Shown piece by piece: positions 8,772 through 19,292 of a stretch of DNA of 36,836 nt; positions within the stretch are counted from its first letter, which is position 1; each line of letters opens with the position of its first letter. The stretch is from Collodictyon triciliatum. Taxonomy: Eukaryota > CRuMs. The notes under the pieces are model-generated. The model ran no database searches, was not told where the DNA came from, and saw nothing but the letters and a program-made list of their open reading frames with translations. The DNA lies in contig JBHJMP010000878.1 in assembly GCA_043381765.1 (NCBI GenBank), positions 1 to 36,836 on the forward strand. Direction: 5' to 3'. A program made the position numbers and the translations under genes.

Positions 8772-11700
8772 ATGCAACAGTTATCACTCTACCGCGCATC
8801 ATTTTATGGAGACAACTCCAAAGTAATGCGACTGCTGAGCGAGACGAATACCCCGGTCGATGCTGGCAATGACATGGGTGAAACAGCACTCCACTGCAGC
8901 TGCTCTGGAGACCACCCAAAGACCACTTTGCTTCTCCTTGAAGGCGGCGCAAATCCAAACGGTATGTCGTGGACAATATCTGGAATCATTTAAATATCTA
9001 CTCGTTTTATAAAAAAAAGAAAATAAAAGAAGAATATTCGAATATAAAACTTACCATTCTTCTGTGTACAATCTTGCTGATAATACATTTAAATCATCTG
9101 TCACTAATCAAGAATATTATAAATTTATGACTTTTTCTTTTCTCAGTTGTCTATTCATGTAATGACTGGCGGCATATTCTGTTATGTTTTTACCCTAGAT
9201 GCAAAGCATCAAGATACTGATGGAGCCTGAATTCACTTAGTTAAAAATGTCCACAACGAGACCCCACTTCACTACGCTGCCTTAAACCACTTCAGAAAGT
9301 CAATATTTTATTTAGTGCATTATGGTGCAGATATGAATATTCGGTCATCTGTCGGCTCTAGGCCTGCTGATCTGGCCACAAACCCTGACGTGGTAGCGCT
9401 ATTCAATGGTTTGAGTATTCTTGTTATTGTTTCGTTTCTCACGCGTTCCCTCTTTCTTTTTCTTGATTAGCGAGCAAAATATACTTTCCTTCTATAAAAA
9501 TCCTGAAGTTGCGTTTCATAATTGCATTTCCAATTTCCACTTGGATTTTGGACATTCCTTTCTTCTTTCTATATAGAAATGGAAGACATCTTTGTAAGAA
9601 AATATACCTCCTTCGTCGACGTACGTTTTTAAATAATTTTTATACTCACATCAGCCNNNNNNNNNNNNNNNNNNNNNNNNNNNNNNNNNNNNNNNNNNNN
9701 NNNNNNNNNNNNNNNNNNNNNNNNNNNNNNNNNNNNNNNNNNNNNNNNNNNNNNNNNNNNNNNNNNNNNNNNNNNNNNNNNNNNNNNNNNNNNNNNNNNN
9801 NNNNNNNNNNNNNNNNNNNNNNNNNNNNNNNNNNNNNNNNNNNNNNNNNNNNNNNNNNNNNNNNNNNNNNNNNNNNNNNNNNNNNNNNNNNNNNNNNNNN
9901 NNNNNNNNNNNNNNNNNNNNNNNNNNNNNNNNNNNNNNNNNNNNNNNNNNNNNNNNNNNNNNNNNNNNNNNNNNNNNNNNNNNNNNNNNNNNNNNNNNNN
10001 NNNNNNNNNNNNNNNNNNNNNNNNNNNNNNNNNNNNNNNNNNNNNNNNNNNNNNNNNNNNNNNNNNNNNNNNNNNNNNNNNNNNNNNNNNNNNNNNNNNN
10101 NNNNNNNNNNNNNNNNNNNNNNNNNNNNNNNNNNNNNNNNNNNNNNNNNNNNNNNNNNNNNNNNNNNNNNNNNNNNNNNNNNNNNNNNNNNACGAAACAA
10201 GTAAGGATTTATACCAGACGTAAAGAATATCTAATTTTCTAAAAGTCTTTTATTCATAACCATCTAACTAAGCATATTTCACCGATGAAAAGTACATGAA
10301 GCCACTCTATTTCGAACGGATAGTATCGGAACTAAAATCATGACAATCTATGCGAAGGTTTATTCATCAATAAAATACCAAATGGAATTTAATCCATAAT
10401 ATTGACTGTACTCGGTAGTTATTTTGTTTCTTTTTAAAAATAAAGTAGTATTGTATCCTTAACCATAGATTTTATTATGTCTTTTGTTTCGTGGATTGCG
10501 TTATTTCTTTAGTCATACGGGGATAAATATTTGAAGAAGACCATAGCGCCGATAATCGTTAAAGTTCTCGGTCAGCCGGACGGATACGAGGTATGGAAAG
10601 CCGACCTCATATAGTTTATACTTTAACAGTTTATCCAGTGGATAATTAATCTCCCTTTATGAAACCCACGATAAAATCTACATACAAATACCTATAACAA
10701 ATATTGATTTCGTGTTTTTTCTCTGGATAACGGATATACCACTCTGCAATTCAGTATATAAAATGGTTGATGCTTATTTAAATTATGAAATATTACAGTT
10801 GGATACTTCCCGTGTTTCAGAAGAGCAAGCAGAGAAAAATATTCAAGTATTATTTCTTTTGATCCTATCTAATTTTGAATGCAAACGTAATACGAAAATT
10901 TCAAAATGCTCACATATCTAATAAATAATATACTTTACACGGCGGATGAAGAGATTGAAGTCGTCTTGTGCTGAGCTTTTGTCATCAATTATTGACTCCT
11001 TTGATATTTGCCCGAGGTGAATTTCATATTACATAGCCACAACAGAGAAATCGAATAAAGGAGGGAAAATTTAGTCAGAATGGAAATATTAGAGCTTTTA
11101 TTATAATAAATCATTCAAAGAAAGTATGTAATGCATCTGTTTCTTTAAAAGACCAATTCGAGCTATTTGCTACCATCTACAAAAGGTCGTTGGAGAAAAA
11201 TTCCCTTCAAGGTATTTTTATATGCGTCTATAGTTTTTATTCTCCACCGTCATTCAATCCAATTATTCAAAATGCGAATAAATCAACCATGTGGTCATTC
11301 AAAACCATAACACAAACCATATATTTCACAATTTGGTGAATGATAATCTGGGTTTATTTTACAGTCGGTATATTGCGATTGGCGGATTCCTATTCCTGCG
11401 GTATTTATCGGCAGCCATCAGCAATCCAGAAAATTACAACATACTCCCTGCAGGTCATCATAACATTCCAATTCATGCACAATAATATCTGCTTCTCCAT
11501 AGTTCATCGATAACACATTTAGTATACTGTTTTGCCTAAACATGCGTATATCAGACTTTCCGCCAATTGAGAACCGTAGAGCACTAATATTAATAGCAAA
11601 GACTATCCAGAACCTTGGTAATTCATTTATTTACATCTTTAACGATCTTTATGTCAACATTCGGATGATATTTCACATTGCATATTTGGATAGAAAAAAT

Positions 11701-13101
11701 AATATATATAAGAAAGGGCATTAACACTCATATATCTCAAATGTATAGCAAATGGCGTGGAATTTGGGGTGAAAGAGTCGTACATGATTCCAATGAATGA
11801 TTTTCTCTCAACGAGCTCCAAACCCCTCCGAGATTTTTTCGAATTATTTACAGTAATTAAACATCATTTGAAAGATGTGTTGAGTGCTTTTTTTTAAAAA
11901 AAAATAATTATGTACGTTGTGTTCTCATTTGAGTATAAAACGAATGACTACTAGAGCCCAGATTCGGCTATACTCGATGATTACTCAGGAAAGGCAGCAC
12001 TGAAGATTTTGACGTCTGCTGATTGGTATACAAATACTCTATCGTTTTGTGCATAAATTTTATCAAAGTTTATGATATGTGGCTACCTCACTGATGCTTG
12101 AAAAAAAAATAGTATCACAAACTTAAAACTATCGGGTACGTATTGTCACTTCTTTACCGATTTTATTAATTATATGTTTAGTGTATTCCTCCATACAATA
12201 ACACAAAGACTTTTGCCCAAGATAGCGCAACACTTGAACGCCAGGTTTGAGTATCCTGTTCGAGTGTGTATTGCTGCTACTATTCTCTACAATTTTAACT
12301 CAATCGCAATTAAATCTAGAGAGGATGTTATCGAAATGTGTGCTTCAATGGCATCAAAAGTTCGAGGCAAAGGGTATTGCTGAAACCACATGTGCGATCG
12401 TGATGAGTAGATATACCATGAATATTTTTGTCATTAAAAAAATAGCACTCCAGACCGACACTTTATAAAGGCTACTGTATTATTAATTAGGAAACAATCA
12501 ATTATCGCCGAGAGTCTGACTAGCGGGGGTTGTCAAAGTGTCAAAGTGGGCAACGAATATTAGTCTTGTTATATTTTTGTTTTCTTGCTCCTTATTTTCT
12601 TTCCTTTCTTTTTTTTTTTTTAAAAAAAAAACAATCATGCTGTCTCGGCTAATCTAATCAATTTCTTAACCCAGTGTGACTGCTCAAAGTTTGCTCCGCA
12701 TTCTGTTTTATCAAACACATGTCTGACATGTGAACACGCAGAAGCAGGTCTGGCTATACAGATTTTTCGACGCACAATAATCCTTCACTCTAATATTGCT
12801 CTTTTCGTGCTAAATTGAGTCCACTTCGTGATATTTAGTGCATCAAGGATATGTCGCTTTGAGGACAGAGCAGAGCCCTGGCGTAAGAACTCCACACTCA
12901 GCCTATCTCAATGAGTTTTATACATTCTTCTTTTGTTTTTCTACCACATGTTTCTCTGTAATATTGCGTGCCCGTTGTTTGGAATAAACCCCTCTGAAAA
13001 TACCACAGGCTGACATGGGTGACACACTTTACCTGCGCGACTTGTGTAGAATATTGAAAGAAGTTGGGCCTTACCCGCCGGAGGAGTGGAGCTACTATTG
13101 A
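8772..13101 (+). CDS. Ankyrin-repeat RasGAP protein with Cys/His-rich C-terminus (interrupted by an assembly gap)
   Basis: Exons before the gap: 8772-8961, 9241-9408, 9577-9620, and one beginning at 9655. After it: one ending at 10200, then 10513-10590, 10755-10846, 10952-11016, 11152-11211, 11365-11453, 11555-11616, 11749-11852, 11955-12025, 12182-12244, 12320-about 12350, 12675-12747, 12848-12882 and 13009-13101 (TGA). The first two exons encode ankyrin repeats (GETALHCSC, HNETPLHYAALNHFRKS, HYGADMNIRS). From 10513 on it is a RasGAP domain: KYLKKTIAPIIVKVLGQPDG, LLSSIIDSFDICPRP, GGFLFLRYLSAAISNPENY, LILIAKTIQNLANGVEFGVK, SYMIPMNDFL. VYKMVDAY is closest to the IQGAP-type subgroup. RasGAPs speed GTP hydrolysis on Ras; the arginine-finger region falls in the gap. 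The usual FLRFxxPAI has Ala for Pro. The end holds CDCSKFAPH...CLTCEH, a likely zinc site. The 10590/10755 phase and the 12350/12675 junction are not proven; without the latter the protein ends at 12383. Confidence 0.8.
9657..10191. other. Assembly gap (535 N)
   Basis: A run of N replaces real sequence inside the ankyrin-RasGAP gene. It should contain the N-terminal part of the RasGAP domain, including the arginine finger. A run of this kind may be a scaffold estimate rather than the true length. Confidence 1.
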
Positions 13102-13302
13102 TGTGACTTACCACCTAGCAGAGTCGCATTTTCTTCACATCCTGATGTCTTCGTGTCTCAACTCCTTTATGTCTCTCTATTATTCTCGCCACATCACAGT
13201 TTTCTGCATCGCTTACTTTGAAATATGCAAGATTCACTGAATGCTTCTTTCGGGCAAAAGAAAAGAAACCAACTATCATAGAAATGAAAGAAACAAAGCT
13301 AT

Positions 13303-13600
13303 TTATAAAAGATTACGTCGTTGGATGACCCTTGTTCCATCCCCCGCGGGTTTCTCGCTGGACATCACCATCAAATCGCCAGTATCGCATAGGGCTTCCA
13401 GGCCGCCTTGAACGACGACAACCGGGGTGTGGTGGGGTGGCAAGTTGGTCTTTTGCTTCTTTGTTAAATGTCTCTGCGCAAGTGATTTATTCCATTGAGT
13501 CCTCTGCAGAGAGTGGAGCAGGGGCCTTTGCAAGGAGATGGCATCATCCGCGCATTTGGGTATATTACACCAGCGAGACGGCACGACAGACACGAGAAAG
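13303..13600 (-). CDS. Doubtful GC-richer ORF end, unidentified
   Basis: Between the RasGAP gene and Ras, base composition rises. On the minus strand a frame ends with TPVVVVQGGLEALCDTGDLM, then MSSEKPAGDGTRVIQRRNLL and a stop at 13303. The upstream part is a pyrimidine-rich tract (13560-13680) that looks like an intron followed by an acceptor (ctctgcag at about 13500). No upstream exon was joined and no family is recognised. All other frames here are also partly open, so strand and reality are uncertain; it could be Ras 3' flanking sequence. Confidence 0.25.
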
Positions 13601-14121
13601 CAAGAGCAAGAAGAGGAGAGGAAGGGAAGGAGAAGCGAGAATGGGCAAGGGAAGAAGGTTGCTGCGCAGGATATTTCCCTGCCGGGCGAGTGGTGTTGGG
13701 CGTCGAACCTTTTGGGCATGATTACTGTGTTCAAACCCAGGTCGGGCCGCAAACAGACCGACTGCCCGGAGCCTCCAGGGACTGCGAGCGGCATATGTAG
13801 AGGAAGCGGGACATAGATGAATCAAAAGGGGCGAAGATACGGAGGAGCTGGATAAGTTGTGTATTCAACATGATTGAATACCTGTGGAAAGTAAGAAAGA
13901 TAATAGAGAGGGACGGCAAACTGCAACCCGGAGAGTGGAAGGAAGCGACACGTACGCGGACAAGAGCCCGAATGGGCCGAGAAGAGAACACCGCACAAGC
14001 ACGCTGGGCAGGTGTTGTATGGGTGTGGATACCTCTGATCAAACGAGTCCTTTGCTGTGTATTGAGTCGCAGCATTTGTCTCTGGGTGCGGAGCCGAGAT
14101 ATGGGCGCTTGGCAGCCGGGT

Positions 14122-15195
14122 TTACATGACGACGCACTTGCCCTTCTTCTTCTCTCCTTTGTCCTTGGGCGAGCTCTTGTTGATTGTGCGGACGAGCTCG
14201 TAGAAGACCTCGTTGACGTTGATCTTTTCCTTGGCAGAGGCCTCCAGGAAGCCGCACTTAAACTGGTTGGCCAGCGAGCGGCCCTTGTCTGTGGCCACTT
14301 GGCGATCCTTCTCCAAGTCGCACTTGTTTCCGACAATGACGATCGGCACCTGGGTTAAGTAAAGACATAAAGAGTCAAGATATGAGCTTACAGAAAGACT
14401 TTCTTTTGATATTTCTTTCTCCCTTCCTTTATTATGCTATAAAAAGGACAAACAACAAGGTAGGTAAGGCCAGAGTGTGTAACGCTTACAGAGTCGCTGT
14501 CCTTGACGCGGCAGATCTGGTTGCGGAGATCGGCAATGTCGTTGAAGCTTGCGGTTGAGGTAATGCTGTAGACAAGGACAAAGCCATGGCCGCTGCGCAT
14601 GTACTGGTCGCGCATAGCGGTGAGTTCTTCCTGTGTGTGGAAAGTAGGGAGAGTATGAGCAAGTGTGAAGAAAAACAAGCTGTGAAGCTTTGATCAACAG
14701 CGTCAGTTTCGTATTTTCTTTGGTGGGGGTCTTCTTTTTTTCTAACCTGTCCGGCTGTGTCGAGAATTTCAAGCATGCAGCTTTCGCCGTCAATGTCGAC
14801 TTGCTTGCGGTAGGAATCCTCGATGGTGGGGTCGTACTGTTTGGCGCAAATATTATTTGGTTGAGAGGGCACTCATGAATCTAAACTCAATAACTTCGTT
14901 TCCGACTACGACATGTCAACTGGTAAGATTTTCAGGAGAGGCGCGTCTTTGCTATATGGACTTGAAAGAGGAAAGAGTATGGAAGACTATGGGGACGGTA
15001 TGGTCAGGGCATGTTTTTAGGTCCCTTGAAAGAAGGAGGAAAGATAAAAAATAAAAAAAAAAGGTGAAGGGATAATAAAAAAAAAAAAAATACTCAACCA
15101 ACCTTCTCGACGAAAAGATTCTGGACAAACTGGACGGTAAGCGCACTCTTTCCGACACCTCCGGCTCCGACAATGACAAGCTTGTAGGTCTTCAT
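14122..15195 (-). CDS. RAS: Ras-family small GTPase (4 exons, 183 aa)
   Basis: Minus-strand exons: 15195-15103 (31 codons), 14836-14747 (30), 14630-14490 (47) and 14349-14122 (75 plus TAA). All introns are phase 0, after residues 31, 61 and 108. The protein has every G motif: GAGGVGKS (10-17), effector loop YDPTIEDSY (32-40), DTAGQEE with Gln61, NKCD (about 116) and ASAK (about 146). It ends in a lysine-rich stretch and the CaaX box CVVM, which predicts prenylation (Met favours farnesyl) and plasma-membrane attachment. Gly12, Gly13 and Gln61 are intact, so it should be a normal switch. [10 protein letters not shown] and [13 protein letters not shown] are Rap-like, while [15 protein letters not shown] is Ras-like; Ras versus Rap is not settled. 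The ankyrin-RasGAP next door is a plausible regulator. Confidence 0.97.
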
Positions 15196-16374
15196 GGCTG
15201 GTTCTTTTCTCTTGCTTCGTGCGGTTTGATCTAGGTAGCATAGTGGTTACAAGGTGTTCGGGAGGCGTGTCTTGTTCTTCGACCGCAAGACGAGACACCT
15301 TTCTTCAGTGCAGAGTCCTCAAGTATGGGACCGGGACGTTGGGAAATCGTGATGATTGCCGTGATCAAAGTCTGTTTGGTTGCTTGCAAGCTGCGAGATG
15401 ACACACTGTAGTTTTAATTGTTTGTCTTCGCTTGATTCTGCTCCGAGCGTATAAATACTTTTTGTGGGGCTCGTTTGGTTGCGGGCTATTTCGATTCCGC
15501 GAAAAATTCCTGATTGGCTTCCTGGAAGCACGTCGGGAAGGATTCTACGAATGTTTCCTGTTGCGGCTGCCCGTGGTGTGAAACTTATCTTGAAAAGGAA
15601 TATTTAATATAAAGTTATAATAAATTGTTTATATATGGTCAATTCTTTGGAAATCAGAGGAATTTACATTCTATAATTGGAATATATAATACGATGGAAT
15701 AAAACCATATATGTTTGGAAATTGCTCATTTGATAGGGTAAAATTTACGCAACTGACTATCATTTTGACTGCTTTATGAGAATTCATGTGGAAAGACGAC
15801 CGGTGACTGCCTGTTTATATTCGAACGTCACCCGGTTGCAGATCGACACAAGGGCAGAGGCTACCAAGGATTGCATCCTGCGATTTGGCCTTGGCTTGGG
15901 TCGTGTGCGTTGAGAGACGAGGGCGATGGCCATGAAAGTGGTTAGCCCTCGCAATTCCATATTATGCTAGTACAAGTCTGAGTAGTGAGGAACAGAAAGC
16001 GACGAAGGGCGTAGTTAGGGATGGATTTTTTTCCTTTATTCGATTCAAAGCGTAGTTAGGGATGGATATTTGTGTGTCGGAATCGCAAACCATTTTATCT
16101 GCCCTTTGTCTTTCTTCTGCACGAAAAGTCCAGGGTAGCAGAAGTGTTCAATCTAGGATAGACGTGATGGATTCGCCAAAACTTTTTTTTTTTTTTTGCA
16201 ACTGATATTTCTTCCACATCGTATTTTATTTATCTCTGTTTAATGGACTCAAGGACATGCCAAAACAGTTCTGAAAAGTGACTTAGGTACCAACGTTCAT
16301 GTATTTTTCTTTTTAAAGTATTTGCAAAAATTAGACTTCATAACAGGACCTTTGTGGATCCACTCATGAAATAG
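15196..16374. other. Spacer upstream of Ras
   Basis: Promoter side of the minus-strand Ras gene and 3' side of the membrane-protein gene. It holds an 18-bp direct repeat (next entry). A short minus-strand frame at 15784-15960 (58 codons, MELRGLTTFMAIALVSQR start) is open but has no other support. Otherwise AT-rich DNA with nothing recognisable. Confidence 0.5.
16009..16067. repeat. 18-bp direct repeat
   Basis: GCGTAGTTAGGGATGGAT occurs at 16009-16026 and again, identically, at 16050-16067, with 23 bp between. Its role is unknown; it could be a local duplication or a paired binding site. Confidence 0.9.
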
Positions 16375-16540
16375 GAAAAGAAAAGAAAAGACGATAAAAG
16401 AAAAGAAAAAGAAAAGAAAAGAAAAAGAAAAAGAAAAAGAAAAAGAAAAAGAAAAAGAAAAAGAAAAAGAAAAAGAAAAAGAAAAAGAAAAAGAAAAAGA
16501 AAAGAAAAAGAAAAGAAAAAGAAAAAGAAAAAGAAAAAGA
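16375..16540. repeat. (AAAAAG)n / (AAAAG)n array
   Basis: About 165 bp of GA-rich units, mostly the 6-bp form with some 5-bp units. It lies immediately downstream of the stop codon (16556) of the minus-strand membrane protein, so the transcript would read as a CTTTTT tract in its 3' UTR. Confidence 0.95.
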
Positions 16541-16555
16541 AGTTTGAATGTCAAA

Positions 16556-18535
16556 CTATGAATCAGAAACGAAATCGTCAGCTCTAGCATTTTCCGTGAT
16601 GAATAATAAGCGATTGGGTGCTTTGTGATAACTCCATAAAAATCTAATTAAAAATATGCTCAACGCCAGGGTTGACGAGGAAAATATTATTCTCGGTGAA
16701 AAGACAGAAGCATTTGCTATATTAGGGCGTCCAGTAGTAGAGAATAAAGGTCCAATGCCGAATTTGCAAAGAAAGGCCATAGACAGCATCCACAGAATTC
16801 CGATAATAGCAAAGTATGACATCCATCTTAATTTAATGTTGAAGGCGTCCACCATGATAAACCATTCGAAAGTAAAAAATACATAGAGCCAAAAAACCGT
16901 GCGAATGTCCCATTGGCACAGTATACTGGCAGATACGAATATCTTTGCGATGAGGAAGGTGACGTACCAAAAATCAAAAGAAGCAATCATATGTCTAAAT
17001 ACAAACCAATTGCAAGTCGTTATGATTTGTACAGTAATGATCGCTATTCCAAGCAGCGAAGCAACGGTGCACACCATATTCGGAGCATATCCTAGAGTTG
17101 TTCCGATGCAAATAGGTGCATAAATAAACATAGAAAATAGTATGAAAGCAAAACTAAATCTGTGGTAGGCCTTTGATTTCAAAACCCTTTCAAGTAGTGG
17201 ATGTTTGAACTCTATATATCTATGAAAGATGGTAACATATGGATCATATTCAATATGCTTGTCTTCAACAATACCGAATAGAAGACATGTTTTCGGGTCT
17301 ATACTCAGAGATTCCGGTGAATTTATACTGTGTAATACTTCATTGGTGATGCTGTCATGCCTTATTATCCCTTGTCCAGTGTTGATTTGTTCTATGGGTA
17401 TAGTGACTGTTTCCCCAGGGGCCATATTATTGACAAAATGTTTATTAATCGAGCTTATAGATGAAGATTTTATTTGATACACATCAGAATTGCCAGTAGC
17501 GTCAGCAGAACTGTTATCGATTTCAAAAAAGCTTGATATGTATGCTATGGTGGTCGATTTTTTCTTCACGGTGTGATTGTAAAAGATTCTCATCAAGTAA
17601 ACGAAGAGAGTAGAGAGATTATCTAGAGCTTGAGATCGAAAATCAACAAGCAAAGTTCCAGATGCCTCGTCTGCAAGGTGTTCATAATGAAATTTTACGA
17701 GTTGGAGTAGTAGTATAAAAAACATAGGGGCATACGATAATATTGCTAATAAATTGGAAATTTTCATCTCTATCTTCTTTTTGCCCATATGAGCATCATA
17801 GAGAATTATTAGCATAACACTTGGAAGAGAATGAAAAGTCATGCACAAGGTTTCCAATGTGAATCCCCATAAAAGAACAAAGCAGACGTGCAAAGACACA
17901 ACATTGTAGATTGTGAACCAAAAGTTGAATGACTTGGCGAGCTCCTTAATAATATCGACTCGAATAAAAACAGAATTGTAAATACAAAAGTTTATAGTAA
18001 ATGCCAACTGAAATGGTAGGTATATATGCGAAGGAATTATTTGAATCATGAACGAGTTTGCTGTGAAGTAAAAGTTGCAGAATAGCCACAATATACCCAA
18101 TACTTGGGATGCAACCTTATTCCTGTATACACGAAGGATAAAGGGGTAAAATCCTTTGTTTCCGATCAATAGAGATGCAATCGTCTTTCTTTTCTCTATA
18201 ATTTTCGTCTCTTTACGTAAGCGAAGCCTTACAGCTGTCCGTTTGAATGCATTGCTGTGAGGTTCAGCCCCAGCATCACAGTCGCGCCTTTTTTCAAAAT
18301 GTTTCATAACAGGATTTGAGATCACTTGATCTCTCTTCCCATCGCCGACGCCTGCGGCCCAAGCGTCTGAAATGAGCCTGTTCCGATTTGCTTCAAGCAA
18401 CTCGGGATTCTGCATTTTTAGTCCCAGAGCCCCAAACACATGTTCACCCGAGCTTGGTGTGATCTGTTGGGTGGGATGATTTGGGTGCGCATGAAGCAGG
18501 AAGCCATCCAGTTTGTTAAATGGTACGATCCTCAT
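16556..18535 (-). CDS. Polytopic membrane protein with two homologous six-helix halves, intronless (659 aa)
   Basis: One uninterrupted frame from ATG 18535 to TAG 16558-16556. Residues 1-130 are hydrophilic and probably cytosolic. By hydropathy, half A (about 130-325) has six candidate helices near 143-163, 168-188, 207-229, 233-249, 260-281 and 303-320. A polar linker (325-445) is rich in Ser and Asn. Half B (about 445-642) has six more near 459-478, 485-506, 522-541, 547-566, 570-590 and 617-635. The halves align: KSFNFWFTIYNVV (201-213) with ASFDFWYVTFLIA (518-530), and STLFVYLMRIFYNHTVKK (308-325) with STLALSIFLIRFLWSYHK (621-638). No transporter or receptor signature is recognised. A channel, carrier or receptor role cannot be told apart. 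Lack of introns contrasts with adjacent genes. The end NARADDFVSDS is acidic. Confidence 0.85.
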   Translation of the reverse strand: MRIVPFNKLDGFLLHAHPNHPTQQITPSSGEHVFGALGLKMQNPELLEANRNRLISDAWAAGVGDGKRDQVISNPVMKHFEKRRDCDAGAEPHSNAFKRTAVRLRLRKETKIIEKRKTIASLLIGNKGFYPFILRVYRNKVASQVLGILWLFCNFYFTANSFMIQIIPSHIYLPFQLAFTINFCIYNSVFIRVDIIKELAKSFNFWFTIYNVVSLHVCFVLLWGFTLETLCMTFHSLPSVMLIILYDAHMGKKKIEMKISNLLAILSYAPMFFILLLQLVKFHYEHLADEASGTLLVDFRSQALDNLSTLFVYLMRIFYNHTVKKKSTTIAYISSFFEIDNSSADATGNSDVYQIKSSSISSINKHFVNNMAPGETVTIPIEQINTGQGIIRHDSITNEVLHSINSPESLSIDPKTCLLFGIVEDKHIEYDPYVTIFHRYIEFKHPLLERVLKSKAYHRFSFAFILFSMFIYAPICIGTTLGYAPNMVCTVASLLGIAIITVQIITTCNWFVFRHMIASFDFWYVTFLIAKIFVSASILCQWDIRTVFWLYVFFTFEWFIMVDAFNIKLRWMSYFAIIGILWMLSMAFLCKFGIGPLFSTTGRPNIANASVFSPRIIFSSSTLALSIFLIRFLWSYHKAPNRLLFITENARADDFVSDS

Positions 18536-19292
18536 GTTTCTGTATTCTTTAAGAGTAATTGTGGGGTTTTAGTTTGCAAATTATTGGTATGCGGCCCGTG
18601 GCAGACTTCCGTGGGGTTCGGAAAGTGTGTGCATGGAAAATGCCCATATGCCCAGCAGGGTTTGTTTCCGGTGTGGTCTCCTAATTCCACCTATTCATAC
18701 CTAATATAGCAGACAGTGCGCTATTGACAACGCGCTTTCTGACACTTACCAAACATGACGAACCGACAGTGCTTGAAGCTTCCCCAAAACTGGAAATTTC
18801 ATATATTCTACGACAACAAACAAACCAAACGCGAATTTGCCCTATTATCTCGCTGTCGATCCAAAAGACAGCAATGAAGGGAGGGAAAGAAACAAACAAA
18901 CAAGCATCAGCAACATTAATCACCCTGCTACCAACAGAAATTGGCCACACAATCCACACAATCTTTATAACGTGTGAATCATACCGTTCCTTGAAGAACA
19001 AGACAAAACAAAAAAGCCGAAAAGTAACTGAAACTTCAGAACATATGTGAATCGTATTCGTGTGATGGGGTCAATTTTCATTTAATTTCATGTCATAATG
19101 TTCCACAATATAGGAACTCCTTTCATATGTTGATCATAAAACGAAACCCTCGCGTATATAATTTCTGTGTTCCTTTTAAAGAATTGAAAAGATTACAATA
19201 TGCACATTTATTTTTTACAGATAATCTACGAAACATTTTAGTTAAAAAAAAAAAACTTCGTGTGAACTTTATTGGTCTGTGTCGACGTCATG
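18536..19292. other. Spacer upstream of the membrane-protein gene
   Basis: Contains the promoter of the minus-strand membrane protein and the 3' flank of the lysine-rich gene. Open frames on both strands at 18680-19050 look like low-complexity chance frames (Thr/Lys/Gln-rich). No other feature seen. Confidence 0.5.

Noticed and set aside
9191-9240. Earlier acceptor (ccctag at 9193-9198) for ankyrin exon 2, giving an in-frame TGA as if the gene were broken
   Set aside because: Using the later acceptor cacttag at 9234-9240 removes the stop and gives a perfect ankyrin consensus (GANPN joined to VKNVHNETPLHYAA), so the gene is not a pseudogene here.
9509-10204. ORFs spanning the N run
   Set aside because: They exist only because N codons are not read as stops.
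13731-14358. ORFs antisense to or overlapping the last Ras exon
   Set aside because: They are shadows of the Ras coding frame and have no domain of their own.
15784-15960. 58-codon minus-strand frame starting MELRGLTTFM
   Set aside because: No splice, promoter or family support; too short to separate from chance.
18681-19050. ORFs on both strands upstream of the membrane protein
   Set aside because: Low-complexity composition and no acceptor, donor or motif evidence.
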